A stretch of DNA of 64,000 nucleotides from Diacronema lutheri. Its lineage: Eukaryota > Haptophyta > Pavlovophyceae > Pavlovales > Pavlovaceae. A program made the translations under genes and the position numbers. Below, piece after piece: positions 40,122 to 50,900 of the stretch. How positions within the stretch are numbered: position 1 is the first letter of the stretch; every line of letters begins with the position of its first letter. Where the stretch lies: NCBI GenBank assembly GCA_019448385.1, contig JAGTXO010000005.1, positions 620,001 through 684,000 of the forward strand. Direction: 5' to 3'. The notes below the pieces were generated by a model. The model did not search any database, was not told where the DNA came from, and saw nothing but the letters and a program-made list of their open reading frames with translations.

Positions 40122-41672
40122 CTAGCTTTCCGCGCTGCTCGCGTCGCGCGCGGCCGTGCGGAAGCAGAGACGGACGGTCGGCGCGCTCCAGCGCGAAAGC
40201 ATTTCGAGCACCGCATCGAGCCCGAGCTCGGACACATCGAACGGTCCGACAGCGACGAGCTCGTCGCCAGCGCTCACTCGCCCGCTCGCGATGGCCGAGC
40301 CGCCGTCGAGCACGCTCGCCACCACGACGCCTCGCTCGCCCGTCAGCGCCGCGGCCGCCGCGGCCGCGCGCGATCGCTGACGAGCGCGCGACGCACCTCG
40401 AACATCCTCGCGTAGCAGGCGCGCGCGGCGTGCGCGCGCCACGTCGTCACCCTCCTCGAGGATGAGCCCGAGCGGCGGCGCGAGCTCAAGGGCGAAGAGC
40501 GCGCCACTCCGGACGGCGGCGCCGGCGTTGGGCACCGCCGCGCGCGCGCGCGAAAGTGCGCGGTCGAGGCCGCTCAGGATGGAGGGCGGGTCGTAATCAT
40601 CCACGTAGCAGGGGGGGGGGTTGGCGCCATCGTCCTTGTTCCCAGCAGGCGTGAGAGCGGCGCCCGGCCCTTTCGCCGCACCCCCATCATCCGGCTCGGC
40701 GCACGAGCGCCCGAGATATGGGCCCGCCAGCGCCTCGCGAGCGGACACGCGACGAGACGCCTCCGGCTCGAGCATTGTGCGCAGCAGCCGCCACGCGAGG
40801 CGCCCTTCGACGCCGCCGTCGAAGAGCTCGAGGCCGCGTGCCCACGCGACAGCTTCATCAGCGCGCACGCGCGCGCCGCCCGCGAGCCACGCGCTCAGCC
40901 AGCCGTCGAGCCGGCCGCCCGCGCGCGCGAGGTCTGCGCGGAAGTGTGCAAGCGCGCCGTCGTCGCTGCCGCCGTGCAGCGCGGGCATGACGAGCCGCAG
41001 CCAGACGATGGCTGCGCTGTAGATGTCGTACGCGAATGGCGCCGACTCGTCGATCAGCTCCTCAGGCGGGCAGTACAGCGTCGAGCACGGCCCTCGATCC
41101 GCGCGATAGCCGCGTCGGAATGGCCACGCGCCGAACTCGCACGCGCTGCCAAAGTCGATAAGCCGGAGCGTTCGGGTCGCGGGGTCGACAAGCACGTTCT
41201 CCGGTTTTATGTCGCGGTGCACGATCCCGCACGCGTGCACATCCGAGAGGCCCTCAAGCAGCTGGCGCAGCACCTCGCGCATCAGCGCGTGCCGGTCGGC
41301 AACGTCGACGCCGAGCAGCATGGCGAGCTCCAACACCCCCTCATCGCCACGCGCAAGCAACTCGCGAAGTGATGCGTGGCCGCTCTCGCGCCAGAGGAGG
41401 AAGTGCACACCGTCGACACTGGCCGAGCCGAGGAAGGGCGCAAGGTGCGGCGAGTCTGGCCGTGCCTTGCGCAGCACGGCATTGAGCACCTCCTCTGTGT
41501 CGAGGTAGTCGGCGGCGTGCTGCACGCCCACCAGCGCGCGCTTGGCAACGGCACACTCGCTGCCGACGTGCGCGCGGTACACCGCGCCGTACGTGCCCTC
41601 GCCGATGAGCGCGCCAAGCCGCACCGCAGGCTGTGCGCGCGCACACAACAAGGCCGCGACGAAACCCGCCAT
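40122..41672 (-). CDS. Serine/threonine kinase with C-terminal PDZ domain
   Basis: 516 residues, single exon, start at MAGFVAALLCARAQPAVRLG. Kinase domain about residues 20-320: GEGTYGAVYRA (glycine loop), CAVAKRAL (ATP lysine), IVHRDIKPENVLVD (about 151-164) and LIDFGSACEFG, so all catalytic residues are present; the activation segment ends CPPEELID. After a Gly/Ala-rich linker, a PDZ-like domain occupies about 390-505 (LGLILEEG, GVVVASVLDGGSAIASGRVS, AGDELVAVG). The short hydrophobic start could be a signal for plastid entry, but it runs directly into the kinase fold. The kinase resembles STN7/STN8-type organelle kinases loosely; this is not secure. Confidence 0.75.
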   Translation of the reverse strand: MAGFVAALLCARAQPAVRLGALIGEGTYGAVYRAHVGSECAVAKRALVGVQHAADYLDTEEVLNAVLRKARPDSPHLAPFLGSASVDGVHFLLWRESGHASLRELLARGDEGVLELAMLLGVDVADRHALMREVLRQLLEGLSDVHACGIVHRDIKPENVLVDPATRTLRLIDFGSACEFGAWPFRRGYRADRGPCSTLYCPPEELIDESAPFAYDIYSAAIVWLRLVMPALHGGSDDGALAHFRADLARAGGRLDGWLSAWLAGGARVRADEAVAWARGLELFDGGVEGRLAWRLLRTMLEPEASRRVSAREALAGPYLGRSCAEPDDGGAAKGPGAALTPAGNKDDGANPPPCYVDDYDPPSILSGLDRALSRARAAVPNAGAAVRSGALFALELAPPLGLILEEGDDVARARRARLLREDVRGASRARQRSRAAAAAAALTGERGVVVASVLDGGSAIASGRVSAGDELVAVGPFDVSELGLDAVLEMLSRWSAPTVRLCFRTAARDASSAES

Positions 41673-42032
41673 GCGGGCAGTCAGCGCGGAATTGAGTATG
41701 GCTGCGCCTCGTGCTGTCGTGCACCTCCTCCAGCTCCCCCTTGGCGCCTCCGCGTGCGCGGCCGCCCGGCCCGCCTCGTCCGGCCAGCTCGAGCTCGTGC
41801 AGAGGTGTGCCGACGGGACAGGCTCAGTGACGGACAGCAGGGCATGCGAATCGGCGGCACCGTCACACTCACCGAGACACGGACGCCAGCGCCCAGCACG
41901 CGCCACGCATTTCTCCCCTTCCCCCCGCGTGGCGAGCGCTTGTGTGCGCTGGCCCGCGCTCGAGCAGAAGCTGGCCCGAACTGCCAAGGCAATATTCCGC
42001 GCGGCCGCGGCCGGGCGACGACGCTCCGCGGC
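41673..42032. other. Intergenic 0.36 kb, kinase promoter region
   Basis: Between the EMC8/9 gene end and the kinase start, same direction. The frame of the kinase stays open upstream for 105 codons, but this extension has no conserved sequence. Confidence 0.45.
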
Positions 42033-42617
42033 TCACACGACAGGCAGCTTCTGCTCGAGCCACGGCCGCGACACGTCGTCCAAATGCGAGTCGAAGTCGT
42101 CGAGCCTGTGCTGCGCTCCGGCGGCGAGCAGCTGCGCGAGGGCGGGCAGGGCCTTCTCCGCGCCCTCGAGCCGCACGGACGCCGCGCCCACCTGCGTCCA
42201 CGCGTTGCCCGCGAGCGAGAAGACGATAAGCGGCAGCTTGTCTCCAGCCGCGCTCGCGCCTTTCAGGCTCCGGTTGTCGACGAGCGCGATCACGGCCGCG
42301 TTGAAGCGCGACTGCATGCGCTCGCCAATCTTGCGCGCCACGTGGCCTAGCTCGCAGTCCCCGCGCCGCTCGTTCGCGTGGTAGTAGCCGACAATCGTGA
42401 GCTCGACCGACGCGCAGTACGCGTCGATCTGGAGCATCGCAGCCTCGAGCATCGGCATCAGCGACGTGATGCCGTGGAAGAGCGGCACAGCCTTCACGAC
42501 GTGCACGACGCCACCCGTCTCGCGCCCGAGCAGGATCCCGTTCACCGCCAGCTCGGCGTGCTTGAAGCAGTGCAGCATCAGCGTGCTGTACGCCGCCGGC
42601 TCGAACGCGACCCCCAT
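42033..42617 (-). CDS. ER membrane protein complex subunit 8/9 (EMC8/9)
   Basis: Cytosolic subunit of the EMC insertase. 194 residues, single exon. The family (UPF0172, a degenerate MPN fold) is recognised from AYSTLMLHCFKHAELAVNGI, LLGRETGGVVHVVKAVPLFH, ASVELTIVGYYHANERRGD and VARKIGERMQSRFNAAVIALV. As in the family, no JAMM metal motif is present. The Met at 42617 (MGVAFEPAAY) fits the usual N-terminus; 100 further open codons upstream are Arg/Ala-rich and not conserved. C-terminus of normal length (DDFDSHLDDVSRPWLEQKL). Confidence 0.92.
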   Translation of the reverse strand: MGVAFEPAAYSTLMLHCFKHAELAVNGILLGRETGGVVHVVKAVPLFHGITSLMPMLEAAMLQIDAYCASVELTIVGYYHANERRGDCELGHVARKIGERMQSRFNAAVIALVDNRSLKGASAAGDKLPLIVFSLAGNAWTQVGAASVRLEGAEKALPALAQLLAAGAQHRLDDFDSHLDDVSRPWLEQKLPVV

Positions 42618-42922
42618 ACTTCGTGGCGCGTCTTTGAGGAGGGTATGGCAAGGCGGGCGCGCAGCACAGCGCGCGCGCTCGGGCGCTCGCAGGCTGATCG
42701 CACCTGCTCGCGCTTCGCCCGCCCAGACGGCGCCTAGGCCGCACGAGGATTGTCTGCCTCCGCGCGCACCAAGCTCCCTCCTCGCCAACGGCCTCACATC
42801 GGCCGCGACCGAGGCCAGCGCCTGCCGCTCGGTCGCTTCGGATGGCGCGGCATGAGAGGTTGGCTGCCGGCCGCCGGGAGGCGCACCGCGAGCTGTGCTG
42901 AGCGCCTGCGCGCACACGCCGC
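42618..42922. other. Divergent 0.3 kb spacer, probably holding the missing first exon of the OCRE gene
   Basis: The RS-rich coding region that follows has no in-frame ATG. A short first exon should lie here or nearby. ATGs at 42652 and 42852 are candidates, but neither can be joined with confidence. Confidence 0.35.
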
Positions 42923-45128
42923 GTGCTCAAAGCCACCTTGCACCACCGCTTCTGCTGCCCGCCGCGTTCTCGCGGATCCGCTCGCCTCCCACTGCGCAGA
43001 GGCCGCGACGGGGGTGAACGTGCAGTCGCGGCGGACGAGCCTCGCGCCGACGGTTCAAGCCGCAGGCCGCAGCACGACCTACGCAAGGCCCTCGAGGGTC
43101 GATCGAGATCAAAACGTCCCCGCTCATCCCTACGCTCCATCAGCCCACCCAGCTCGCCCGCCTCGCGCTCCCCGCGGCGCCGCGCGCGCTCTCCGCCGCG
43201 CGCGGCCGGCCGCGCCGAACGCCGTCGCCGCCGCTCGCGCTCACGCTCGCGTTCCCGGCCGCGAGGTCGCGGCAGGTCGCGCTCGCGCTCGCGATCGCGC
43301 TCCTCCTCTTCCTCCCCGGCATCGAGCCGGCGCGGCCGGCCCGCGCGGTCTGGCGGCCACACGCGCAGCCGGCCAAGCCCATCGTCCAGCTCGTGCGAGC
43401 GAGGCCGCGAGCGCCGACGGGCCCAACCGCCGCCACCGCCGCCGCCAGCGCGCAGCGGCGCGCTTCCGGTCGATGGGTCCGACGCCGCGCCGGCCGACCC
43501 ATTCCCGTGGCGCCGGCTGCGTTCAGTCGCGCGGAGTGGCCGATTTGGTCATCTGTCGTCTGTCGTCACTCTGACTGCGCTCTGTCGGCAGCTGGCTGAG
43601 GACGAGGTGACGCTGCGCGGCGCTCGCGCGGCTCTGCGCGCGCGTGCGGCGCGCGCGCCGTTCGACCCAGCACCGCTCCTGACGCCACCACCACCCCCTT
43701 CCTTCCGCCGGCCGCCGCCCCTTCCCGCGCCGCGGTGCGCGCAGCTGCGAGCGCAGCTTGCGCCCTTCGGCGCGTCGCACGTCCGGCTCGTGCGCAACCT
43801 GCCGTCGGGCGAGTCGATGGGCATCGCGCACATCCGCTTCACCTCGCGCGACGCTGCAGCCGACGTCGTCGATGCCGTTGCTGCCGGCGCGCGCGAGCCG
43901 GCGCTTGGCCTCGTGCTCCGCGCCGGCGCCGGCGGCCCGGTCGAAGCTCGATTCAACTTTCAGGTGCGGGCGCAACGGCGCGCGACGGCGCGCCCGCGCG
44001 GCTCGCGATGCACGCTCTCGCGCGTGCACGGCTTCATCAGTTCCCCGCTCGCGACCGCCCGCCCCGACCGCGCGCGCGGGTGCGCAGATGGAATCAGAAC
44101 TCTCGCAGCTCGCAGAGGACGCTGCCCTCGCATCCATGGCCGCCCAGCAGGCGTACGGGTGCGTCGCGCATGGCACGCCCGCCCACTTTGCCCAGCACCA
44201 GCACCAACGCGGCTCGTGCGGTCATGCAGGCGCGGCCTGTGCGGTGGCGGCAGCGGCGGCGGCGAGCGCAGCTGGGGCCGGGCAGCAGCAGCCCGGCGCG
44301 CTCACGTACGACGCTGCCACCGGTTACCATTACGACCCCGCCACCGGCTACTTCTACGACCCGGCCACCGGCGTGTATGTCGACTCAACGCGCGGGCTCT
44401 ACTACCACCCGGCGGCGCAGGCCTGGTGCCCGTATGGCGCGCACGAGCAAAGCAGCGCGCCCGTGCACGCCGCCGCGCACGAGCAGCCCACCGTCGCGTG
44501 CGCGCACGCCGCGATGGCTTCCGAGCGTGCAGTCGAACACGCAGCGCCAGCGGCGGATGCGCGCGCGGGCCACGCCGGCGCCTACGCGACCGGTGTGTAC
44601 GCCGCCGCGCCGGTCGCGGAGCTCAAGTTTGAGCAGCCGTCGGCGGCGGTATCGCACCGCGCGCCCTCGGCCGTGACGCTTGGCGGGGGCGCGCCGCCAG
44701 TCAAGCTCGCGCTCGTGGCGCAGAATCGCAAGGCCGTGCGCCTCAAGGGCACGGCGCGCCCCGCGAGCTTCGCGCAGGAGGAGGACGAGGCGCCGCCTGC
44801 TGCAGCCGAGACATCTGCGCCCGTCCCAACGGCTGCCGCGCCGTCAGCGCCTAAGCCGCCGGCGCCTGCCGACGACACGGCCGCCGCCGAGAACGGCCCT
44901 GCTGTCGCCGCCGAGCACCTTGAGCTCGCCGACTTTGACACGCTCGTATGCCGGCTGTGTGAGCGCCGACTGCCGTCCGCCCAACTGCTGCGCCGGCACC
45001 TCGCAGAGTCGACGCTCCACCGCGACAAGTACGCTGCCCTCGTCAAGCGACGCGCGGCCGAGTCTTCCTATGCGCGCCAGCTCGACGAGATGCGCAGCCA
45101 TGCCGTCGGCAACTCGGCGGCCAAGTAG
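42923..45128 (+). CDS. RS-, RRM-, OCRE- and zinc-finger RNA-binding protein (RBM5/10/SUA-like), 5' end unresolved
   Basis: Likely spliceosomal regulator. Inferred coding exons: up to 43606, 43745-43963 and 44088-45128, at least 570 codons. First an Arg/Ser region (RRRRRSRSRSRSRPRGRGRS); then an RRM split by the first intron, SVVTLTALCRQLAEDE-LRAQLAPFGASHVRLV and SMGIAHIRFTSRDAAADVV; then an OCRE repeat domain (YDAATGYHYDPATGYFYDPA then TGVYVDSTRGLYYHP); and a C2H2 finger (CRLCERRLPSAQLLRRHLAE). Human RBM5/RBM10 and plant SUA share this order but also have a second RRM and end in a G-patch, neither of which is seen here. The first coding exon and start codon are not identified, so the left border given is only the start of the open frame. 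Confidence 0.75.
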
Positions 45129-45192
45129 AGGTGCGGGAGGGGAGAGGGCGGAGGGCTGTGCTGACGGTGTGGCCTGATGACGTCATGTCGCA

Positions 45193-46702
45193 TCACACTG
45201 CATCGCGGCGTGCGCCCCCATGTCTTCTCGCGTCGCCCACGGCCTTGGCTCTTTCCCCGACCAAGCCGTGTGCTCGGCCGTCAACTTCGTCGGCTGCGTT
45301 GTTCGGCACGACGGCGCCGCGCTGGCGTGCGCCCGTCCGAGCCGCGGCGCCGCCCGCGCCCCAGGGCGTGTGCGCGTAGTCCGCCCAATGGCCCCAGCGC
45401 CAGAAGCGCTCGCCGAAGGATCGCTCGCGGCGCGGGGTAGGCGGTGAGCTCAGCGGCTGCCTGGCCGCCTCGGTACTGAGCACGTCGTCGGTCGCGAGCG
45501 ACATCGGGTGGTCAGGCGGCTGCTGGCGGTTCTTGCCGCCCCACTTCCAGAAGATGAAAGTGACGATCGGCGTGGCGAGCGCCTGGTTGAAGAGCGTGTA
45601 GACCATGAGCCCCGAGAGCATCAAGTTGCGCTCGACGGAGTCAGGGAACGCGAGCGAGATGATCGCGAGAGCGACCGCAATGTTCTGCTCGCCAGCCTCC
45701 ATCGCGGACGTCTCGGCCACCTTCTCCGAGAAGTGGCAGAGCCGCGCCGCGCCGTACGTTGCGAGAAACTTCCACGGCGGCAGTATGAACCCGCAGACAA
45801 ATGTCTGCCACGTGAGGAGATTCCAGATTGGCGCCGTCTGCGCGATCGCCACGCCCACGCCCGCCATCAGCAGAGCGACGCCCATCTTGATCGTCCAGTA
45901 TTCGAGGCGCTGCCCGAGCTTGTCGTTCATGTACCGCACGGCGCAGCCGGCCGACGCGCCGCCGATCAAGATTGCCGCAGCCGAGCCGATCGCAACCCAC
46001 GGGACGGGCGCCGTCTGCCCGTCGGTTGAAATGAGCGGTACGGCGAGCAGCTGGTAGTTGAGTGGGATCGCGCCAGCGGAGACCAACGTCGAGCAGAACG
46101 TCATGAAGATGCCGAGCTCAACGTCGCCGCCAAAGATCACCTGCAAGGCGGACGCCGGGCGCGTGTGACGCGCGCGTTACACGGCGCGCTCACGGCGCTG
46201 CTTGCACCGGCGGAAACAGTCCACGCGCGCGTGGAGTTGCCTCGCGCGTTGGCGGCGAGGCGGCGATGGTAGCGGTGGGGGCTAGGCCGAGCGCCTCCGC
46301 CGAGCCCGCCGATCTTACCTCCTCCTCGGCGCCGCGCGTGGGGTACGGGTCGCCGCGCCACCGCGCACGGCGCGGCGCGCGCGGCGGGCGCACCTCGGCG
46401 ATGTTAGAGCCGTTGCCACCGGGCGTGGTAGCGCACAACAGCATGCCGACGAGCACGTACGGGTTGAGGTTGAACGCGCGCCCAAGCCCGGAGACGAGGA
46501 GCGGCTGCAGGACGAACTGAGAAATCATCGGCAGCAGCGGCGCAAACTTGTAGACCGCCGCAAACTTGCGCGCCTCAGTCGCGCAACCCGCGGCGAAGGA
46601 GACGAAGATGTTTACGACGACGATCACTGTCTGTTCCGCCCACGGCGGCACGTTGAACGACGACGCCATAGACCCCCGCCCGACCCGCCCGGGTGATGCC
46701 AC
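45193..46702 (-). CDS. BASS/SLC10-family transporter (bile acid:sodium symporter type)
   Basis: Exons (minus) 46702-46394 and 46140-45193 give 418 residues (407 if translation starts at the next Met, 46669). About nine hydrophobic helices: TVIVVVNIFVSFAAGCATEA, LLPMISQFVLQPLLVSGLG, the crossover motif MLLCATTPGGNGSNIAE (SLC10 CxPGGxxSN), then IFMTFCSTLVSAGAIPLNY, WVAIGSAAAILIGGASAGC, MGVALLMAGVGVAIAQTAP, and a later MEAGEQNIAVALAII matching the ETGxQN motif at the sodium site. Family members carry bile acids, pyruvate or other organic anions; the substrate is unknown. The last 110 residues are hydrophilic and poorly conserved. No plastid leader like plant BASS2. Start is 65 bp from the divergent hydrolase. 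Confidence 0.85.
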
Positions 46703-46767
46703 CTTGGAGCGTCACCACCCTCTTTGCGACCGACTGTTGCCGGAAAGCTCAAAGCTCATATTTCAAA

Positions 46768-47880
46768 ATGCCCGCAAACGGCCGAGGCCGACGGTTCCGC
46801 GAGATGCGCGGCGCCGCCGTGCTGATTGCGCTGGCCATCATGGCCGTCGCGTGCGCGGCGCCGGCGGGCGCATTTGCCCGGGAGGAGCTAAGCCTAGCCT
46901 GCCGTTCCGGCGCGCGCCTCGCCGCGCTCGCCTGGGGTGACGCGCGCGCGCCCGTGCGCGTGCTCGCGCTGCACGGCTGGATGGACAACGCCGCCAGCTT
47001 CGAGGCGCTGGCGCCCGCGCTCGCGCACGGCTGCCGCGTCGTCGCGCTCGACTTGCCCGGCCACGGCCGCTCTCCGCACGCCGCCTGCTCCGCCGAGTAC
47101 TCCGCCGTCGAGCACGCCTTCTCCGCGTATGACGCGCTCGACGCGCTCGGATGGCTCGCGCCCGTACCCGACGCGGCCGGCGACGGCGACGGCAGCGGGC
47201 TCGTCGATGGCGCGACGCCGGCGCCACGCGCCTTTTCACTGCTCGGCCACTCGCTTGGCGGCGGGATCGCCTGCCTGCTCGCCAGCGCGCTACCCGAGCA
47301 AGTGCGGCGGCTCGCGCTCGTCGAGGGCTTCGGGCCCCTTGCGCGGCCTCCCGAGGCTTTCGCCGCGCAGCTGCGTGACTCGCTGCGCAAGCGGCACGCT
47401 GCGGCGACCGGCGAGCACGGCCCGCGCGAACGGACGTACAGCACACTCGATGAGGCTGCCGCCGCGCGCGTCAACGGCGCAAAGCGGCTGCCGGGAAAGC
47501 AATTCATGAGCATGGGCGCTGCGCGCGTGCTCGCCGAGCGCGGGACCGTTCACGTCGATGCGCCGGGAGGTGGCGGCGCCCGTGCCTTGCGCTTCTCGCA
47601 CGACCGTCGACTCGCGCATCCCAACGCGCAGGCCTTCCATGAGGAGCAGATCTTGAACGTCCTTGCAGCCGTCTCGTGCCCGACGATGCTCGTCCAAGCG
47701 CGGCACGGCTGGCCAAGGCCAGAGCCCGGCTTTGGCGAGCGCGTTCGCGCGATGCAGCCCGGGCTGCTCACAGTCGTCGACCTACCGGAGGGCTCGCATT
47801 ACGCCCACCTCGACGAGGAGACGGCCGCCGCCGTGCAGCGAGCGATCGGCCCGTTCTTGCTCGAAGAGGACGAGGGGTAG
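46768..47880 (+). CDS. Alpha/beta hydrolase (SERHL/MEST-like) with signal peptide
   Basis: 370 residues, single exon. Hydrophobic leader MRGAAVLIALAIMAVACAAP then AGAFA suggests secretion or plastid import (AFA-type cleavage site). Fold motifs: LALHGWMDNAASFEALAPAL (oxyanion HGW), VVALDLPGHGRSP, nucleophile elbow LLGHSLGGGIACLL with Ser162, and the catalytic His344 in LPEGSHYAHLD. This pattern resembles serine hydrolase-like proteins (SERHL) and bacterial relatives; the substrate is unknown. Start chosen at MPANGRGRRF; a Met 25 codons upstream exists but would overlap the start of the divergent transporter. Confidence 0.85.
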   Translation: MPANGRGRRFREMRGAAVLIALAIMAVACAAPAGAFAREELSLACRSGARLAALAWGDARAPVRVLALHGWMDNAASFEALAPALAHGCRVVALDLPGHGRSPHAACSAEYSAVEHAFSAYDALDALGWLAPVPDAAGDGDGSGLVDGATPAPRAFSLLGHSLGGGIACLLASALPEQVRRLALVEGFGPLARPPEAFAAQLRDSLRKRHAAATGEHGPRERTYSTLDEAAAARVNGAKRLPGKQFMSMGAARVLAERGTVHVDAPGGGGARALRFSHDRRLAHPNAQAFHEEQILNVLAAVSCPTMLVQARHGWPRPEPGFGERVRAMQPGLLTVVDLPEGSHYAHLDEETAAAVQRAIGPFLLEEDEG

Positions 47881-47959
47881 CTCGTGGGCGTCGTCATCGC
47901 GCAATCACCATGCAAAGTGCTGATCGGACTGCCATGAGTCCTTCTGTCTGATGAAGGAC

Positions 47960-50900
47960 TCATCCATTGGGAATGAAAAACCTCGAAGCAGTGCCATCGT
48001 TCGCAACCTTGCACACGGGGAGGCCCGGGCATGAGGCGTTGGGCGGGCCCTCGTCCCGTGCGCGCTTGCCGCCATTCGCTTGCGGCGCGTGCGGACCGAG
48101 GCTCTGCACGTGCTGCGTCGTCGGCTGCGCGCCCTGCGCCGCACCGCTTGGCTTGCCGCCGGCACCGCCGGGCGCACGGCGAGCCGGCTGTGCCGTGCGG
48201 TGCGGCTTGCCCGCAGGGCAGGCGCGCGGGTGTTTGAAGACCTCAAAGGCCTCGGCCGCCGCATCTGCCGGCGGTCGGTCCGGCTTGTGCGGATGCGGCG
48301 GTTTCGGCGGGCGTGCGGTCGCGTGCGCACGCGGCGCCAGCTGCTGCTGCACCTGCGCTTGCGCCTGCGCCTGCTGCTGCATGCGCTGCTTGCGCTGCGC
48401 GAGCTGAGGCTGCTCGAGTAGGAAGGTGCCGACCACGTCCTTGACGAGCGATGCGAACTGCTCGGCCTTCTTGTGCGAAATCCCCTCAAGCTGGAGCAGC
48501 TCCTCGCGCGACGTCGGCATCGCTCGCGCAATCTTCCCGACCATCGCGTTATCGAAGATGGTGTGCGGCTCGAGCGAGAGCGCCTGCGCCGCGGCGTTGC
48601 GGCGCTGGCGCAGCCGGCCCTCGAGCTCAAGCAGCTGCGCCGCCAGCTCCGGACCGTCCTCGCATTCCGTGCCGTTCGCCGGCGCGGGCGCGGCGCCTCG
48701 TCCGCCGGCGCCGGTCGCCGCCATGCCTGCGCCGTTGCCGGCCGCAGCGCGGGTCGCGCCGAGCGCGGCCCTTGCATCCGCGCCGCCGCCCGTGCCGCCG
48801 CCCGCCGGTGCGGGCGCGCACGCGCGCGGCGTGGCCGTCGGCGCGCCCTGCATCGGCAGCGCGCGCGCGGGCGGCTTTGGCGGTGGCGCTCGCTTCGCTT
48901 CGTCCGGCAAGAAGACGTCGACGCGCAGCCCGCCGCCGTGCAGCGCGGCGGCCTCGGCGCCGACGCGCAAATATGTGCACACGCCGCCCCACGCCTCTGA
49001 TTGCACGTGGTCCTCGCCGAGCACGGTCTGGAGCACCATCTGCCGGACGAGGCGCTCGACGTCCGACTTGCGAAGCGACGTGCCGGCGCCAAAGCCGCCG
49101 AGCTGCTCGAGTCGCCGCGCGACGACCTCTTTGCGCCGCGAGCCGCGCACGCAGTCGACGAGCAGCGGCAGCGTGAACGTGCGCGCGCTGCTCTCGCGCA
49201 CCATCCCGAGCACGGCGCGCGCCAGGTCGGTCATGTCGGTGCGCACGTGCGCCACGCCGCTTGCGCACACGTCGCACGTCGCGTGGCAGCGCGTCGCGTC
49301 GAAGCGCTCGCCAAAGTAGGAGAGCTGCTGCACGCGCCGGCACGTGTGGTCGTTCTCGCAGTACGCGACCATCTGACCGAGCGACTCGCGCTGGCGCGAG
49401 ATGGTGGCCGCGTCCGCCTCCGACTTGAGGATCATCGCCTCGAGCTTGGCCTTGTCGCCGTACGCGTACAGCAGCACGCAGCGCGCGGCGAGGCCGTCGC
49501 GTCCGGCGCGGCCGGACTCCTGCATGTACCCCTCGAGTGACTTTGAGAGCGTGTGGTGCACGACGAAGCGCACGTCCGGCTTGTTGATGCCCATGCCGAA
49601 GGCGATCGTCGCGACGATCACGCCCACTTCGTCGCGCGTCCACCGGTCCTGCGTCACCTTTCGGCTCTCGGCGTCGAGGCCGGCGTGGTAGAAGGCCGCA
49701 TTGATCCCACGCGCGCGCAGCGCATCGGCGACCGTCTCGCAGTCCTTCTGCGAGTAGCAGTAGACGATGCCGCACTCGCCGCGGTGGCGGTCGGTGATCA
49801 TCTGCGCGAGCTCGTCGACGCACCCCTTGGCCTTCTTCAGCACCTCGAAGCGCAGGTTGGGTCGGTTGAAAGATGTCGAGAAGCAGACGGGCGAGCGCAT
49901 ACCGAGGATGTTGATCACGTCGAGTCGGACGGGCTCCGTCGCCGTCGCGGTGAGCGCCATGAGCGGCACGTTTGGGAAGGTGGCCTTGAAGAGGCCGAGC
50001 GTCTTGTAGTCGGGCCGAAAGTCATGGCCCCACTGGGAGACGCAGTGGGCCTCGTCGACGACGAAGCGGCCAATCATCTGCCGCGCGTGCAGCTGCGCGA
50101 GGAGGGCAACGAAGCGGTGCGAGTGGGAGATGCGCTCGGGCGTCACGTAGAGCACGCGCCACGCGGACCCGAGCTCGGCCGAGCGCAGCTTGGCGAAGAC
50201 CTCCTCCTGGTCGTCGCGCGTCTGGCTGCTCGAGAGGAAGAGCGCACCGACGCCATTCGTCTCGAGGCCGTGCACCTGGTCTTGGATGAGCGAGATGAGC
50301 GGGCACACGACGACGGTCAGCTTGCGCTCGACGGTCGCGGGCAGCTGGTAGCAGAGCGACTTGCCGCCGCCAGTCGGCATCACGACGAAGCAGTCGCGCC
50401 CGAGCATCGTCGCGTTGATCGCCTCGAGCTGGTTGGGCCGGAAGGCGCTCAGGCCGAAGAAGGAGCGGTTATTCTCGAGCAGCGCACGCGAGAACGGGTG
50501 GTCTGTCCGCGCCCACTCGGCGTGCGCGCCCGCCGCGGCCGACGCGTCGAGGCCCGCGCACGTCGTGTACGCAGCGCCTCGCCCCGCCATCTGGGCCTCG
50601 AGCGCTGCGCCGGGCGCGAGGCCCGGCTCGCGCGCCGGCTGCGCGTGCGCACAACCGCCGCCCGCGCAATTGTTGGCCGCCGAGTCTCCGTTGCAGACGC
50701 TGCCGTAGCCGCCGCCGTAGCCGCTGCCGCCGCTGCCACCGCAGCCGCCGCCGCCGCCGCCAGCGCCGCCCTCAACGCCTACTCCGCTTCCGTAGATGCC
50801 ACCGCCGCCCGCGTAACCCGCGCCGTAGGCACCGCAGCTGCCGCCAAGGGCGCCGCCGCAGCCATGCGCGCCGCGCGCCGCACAGCCCGCGCCGGCAGCG

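Noticed and set aside
41673-41987. N-terminal extension of the kinase-PDZ protein
   Set aside because: The 105 extra codons lack any motif, and the Met at 41672 fits just before the kinase fold.
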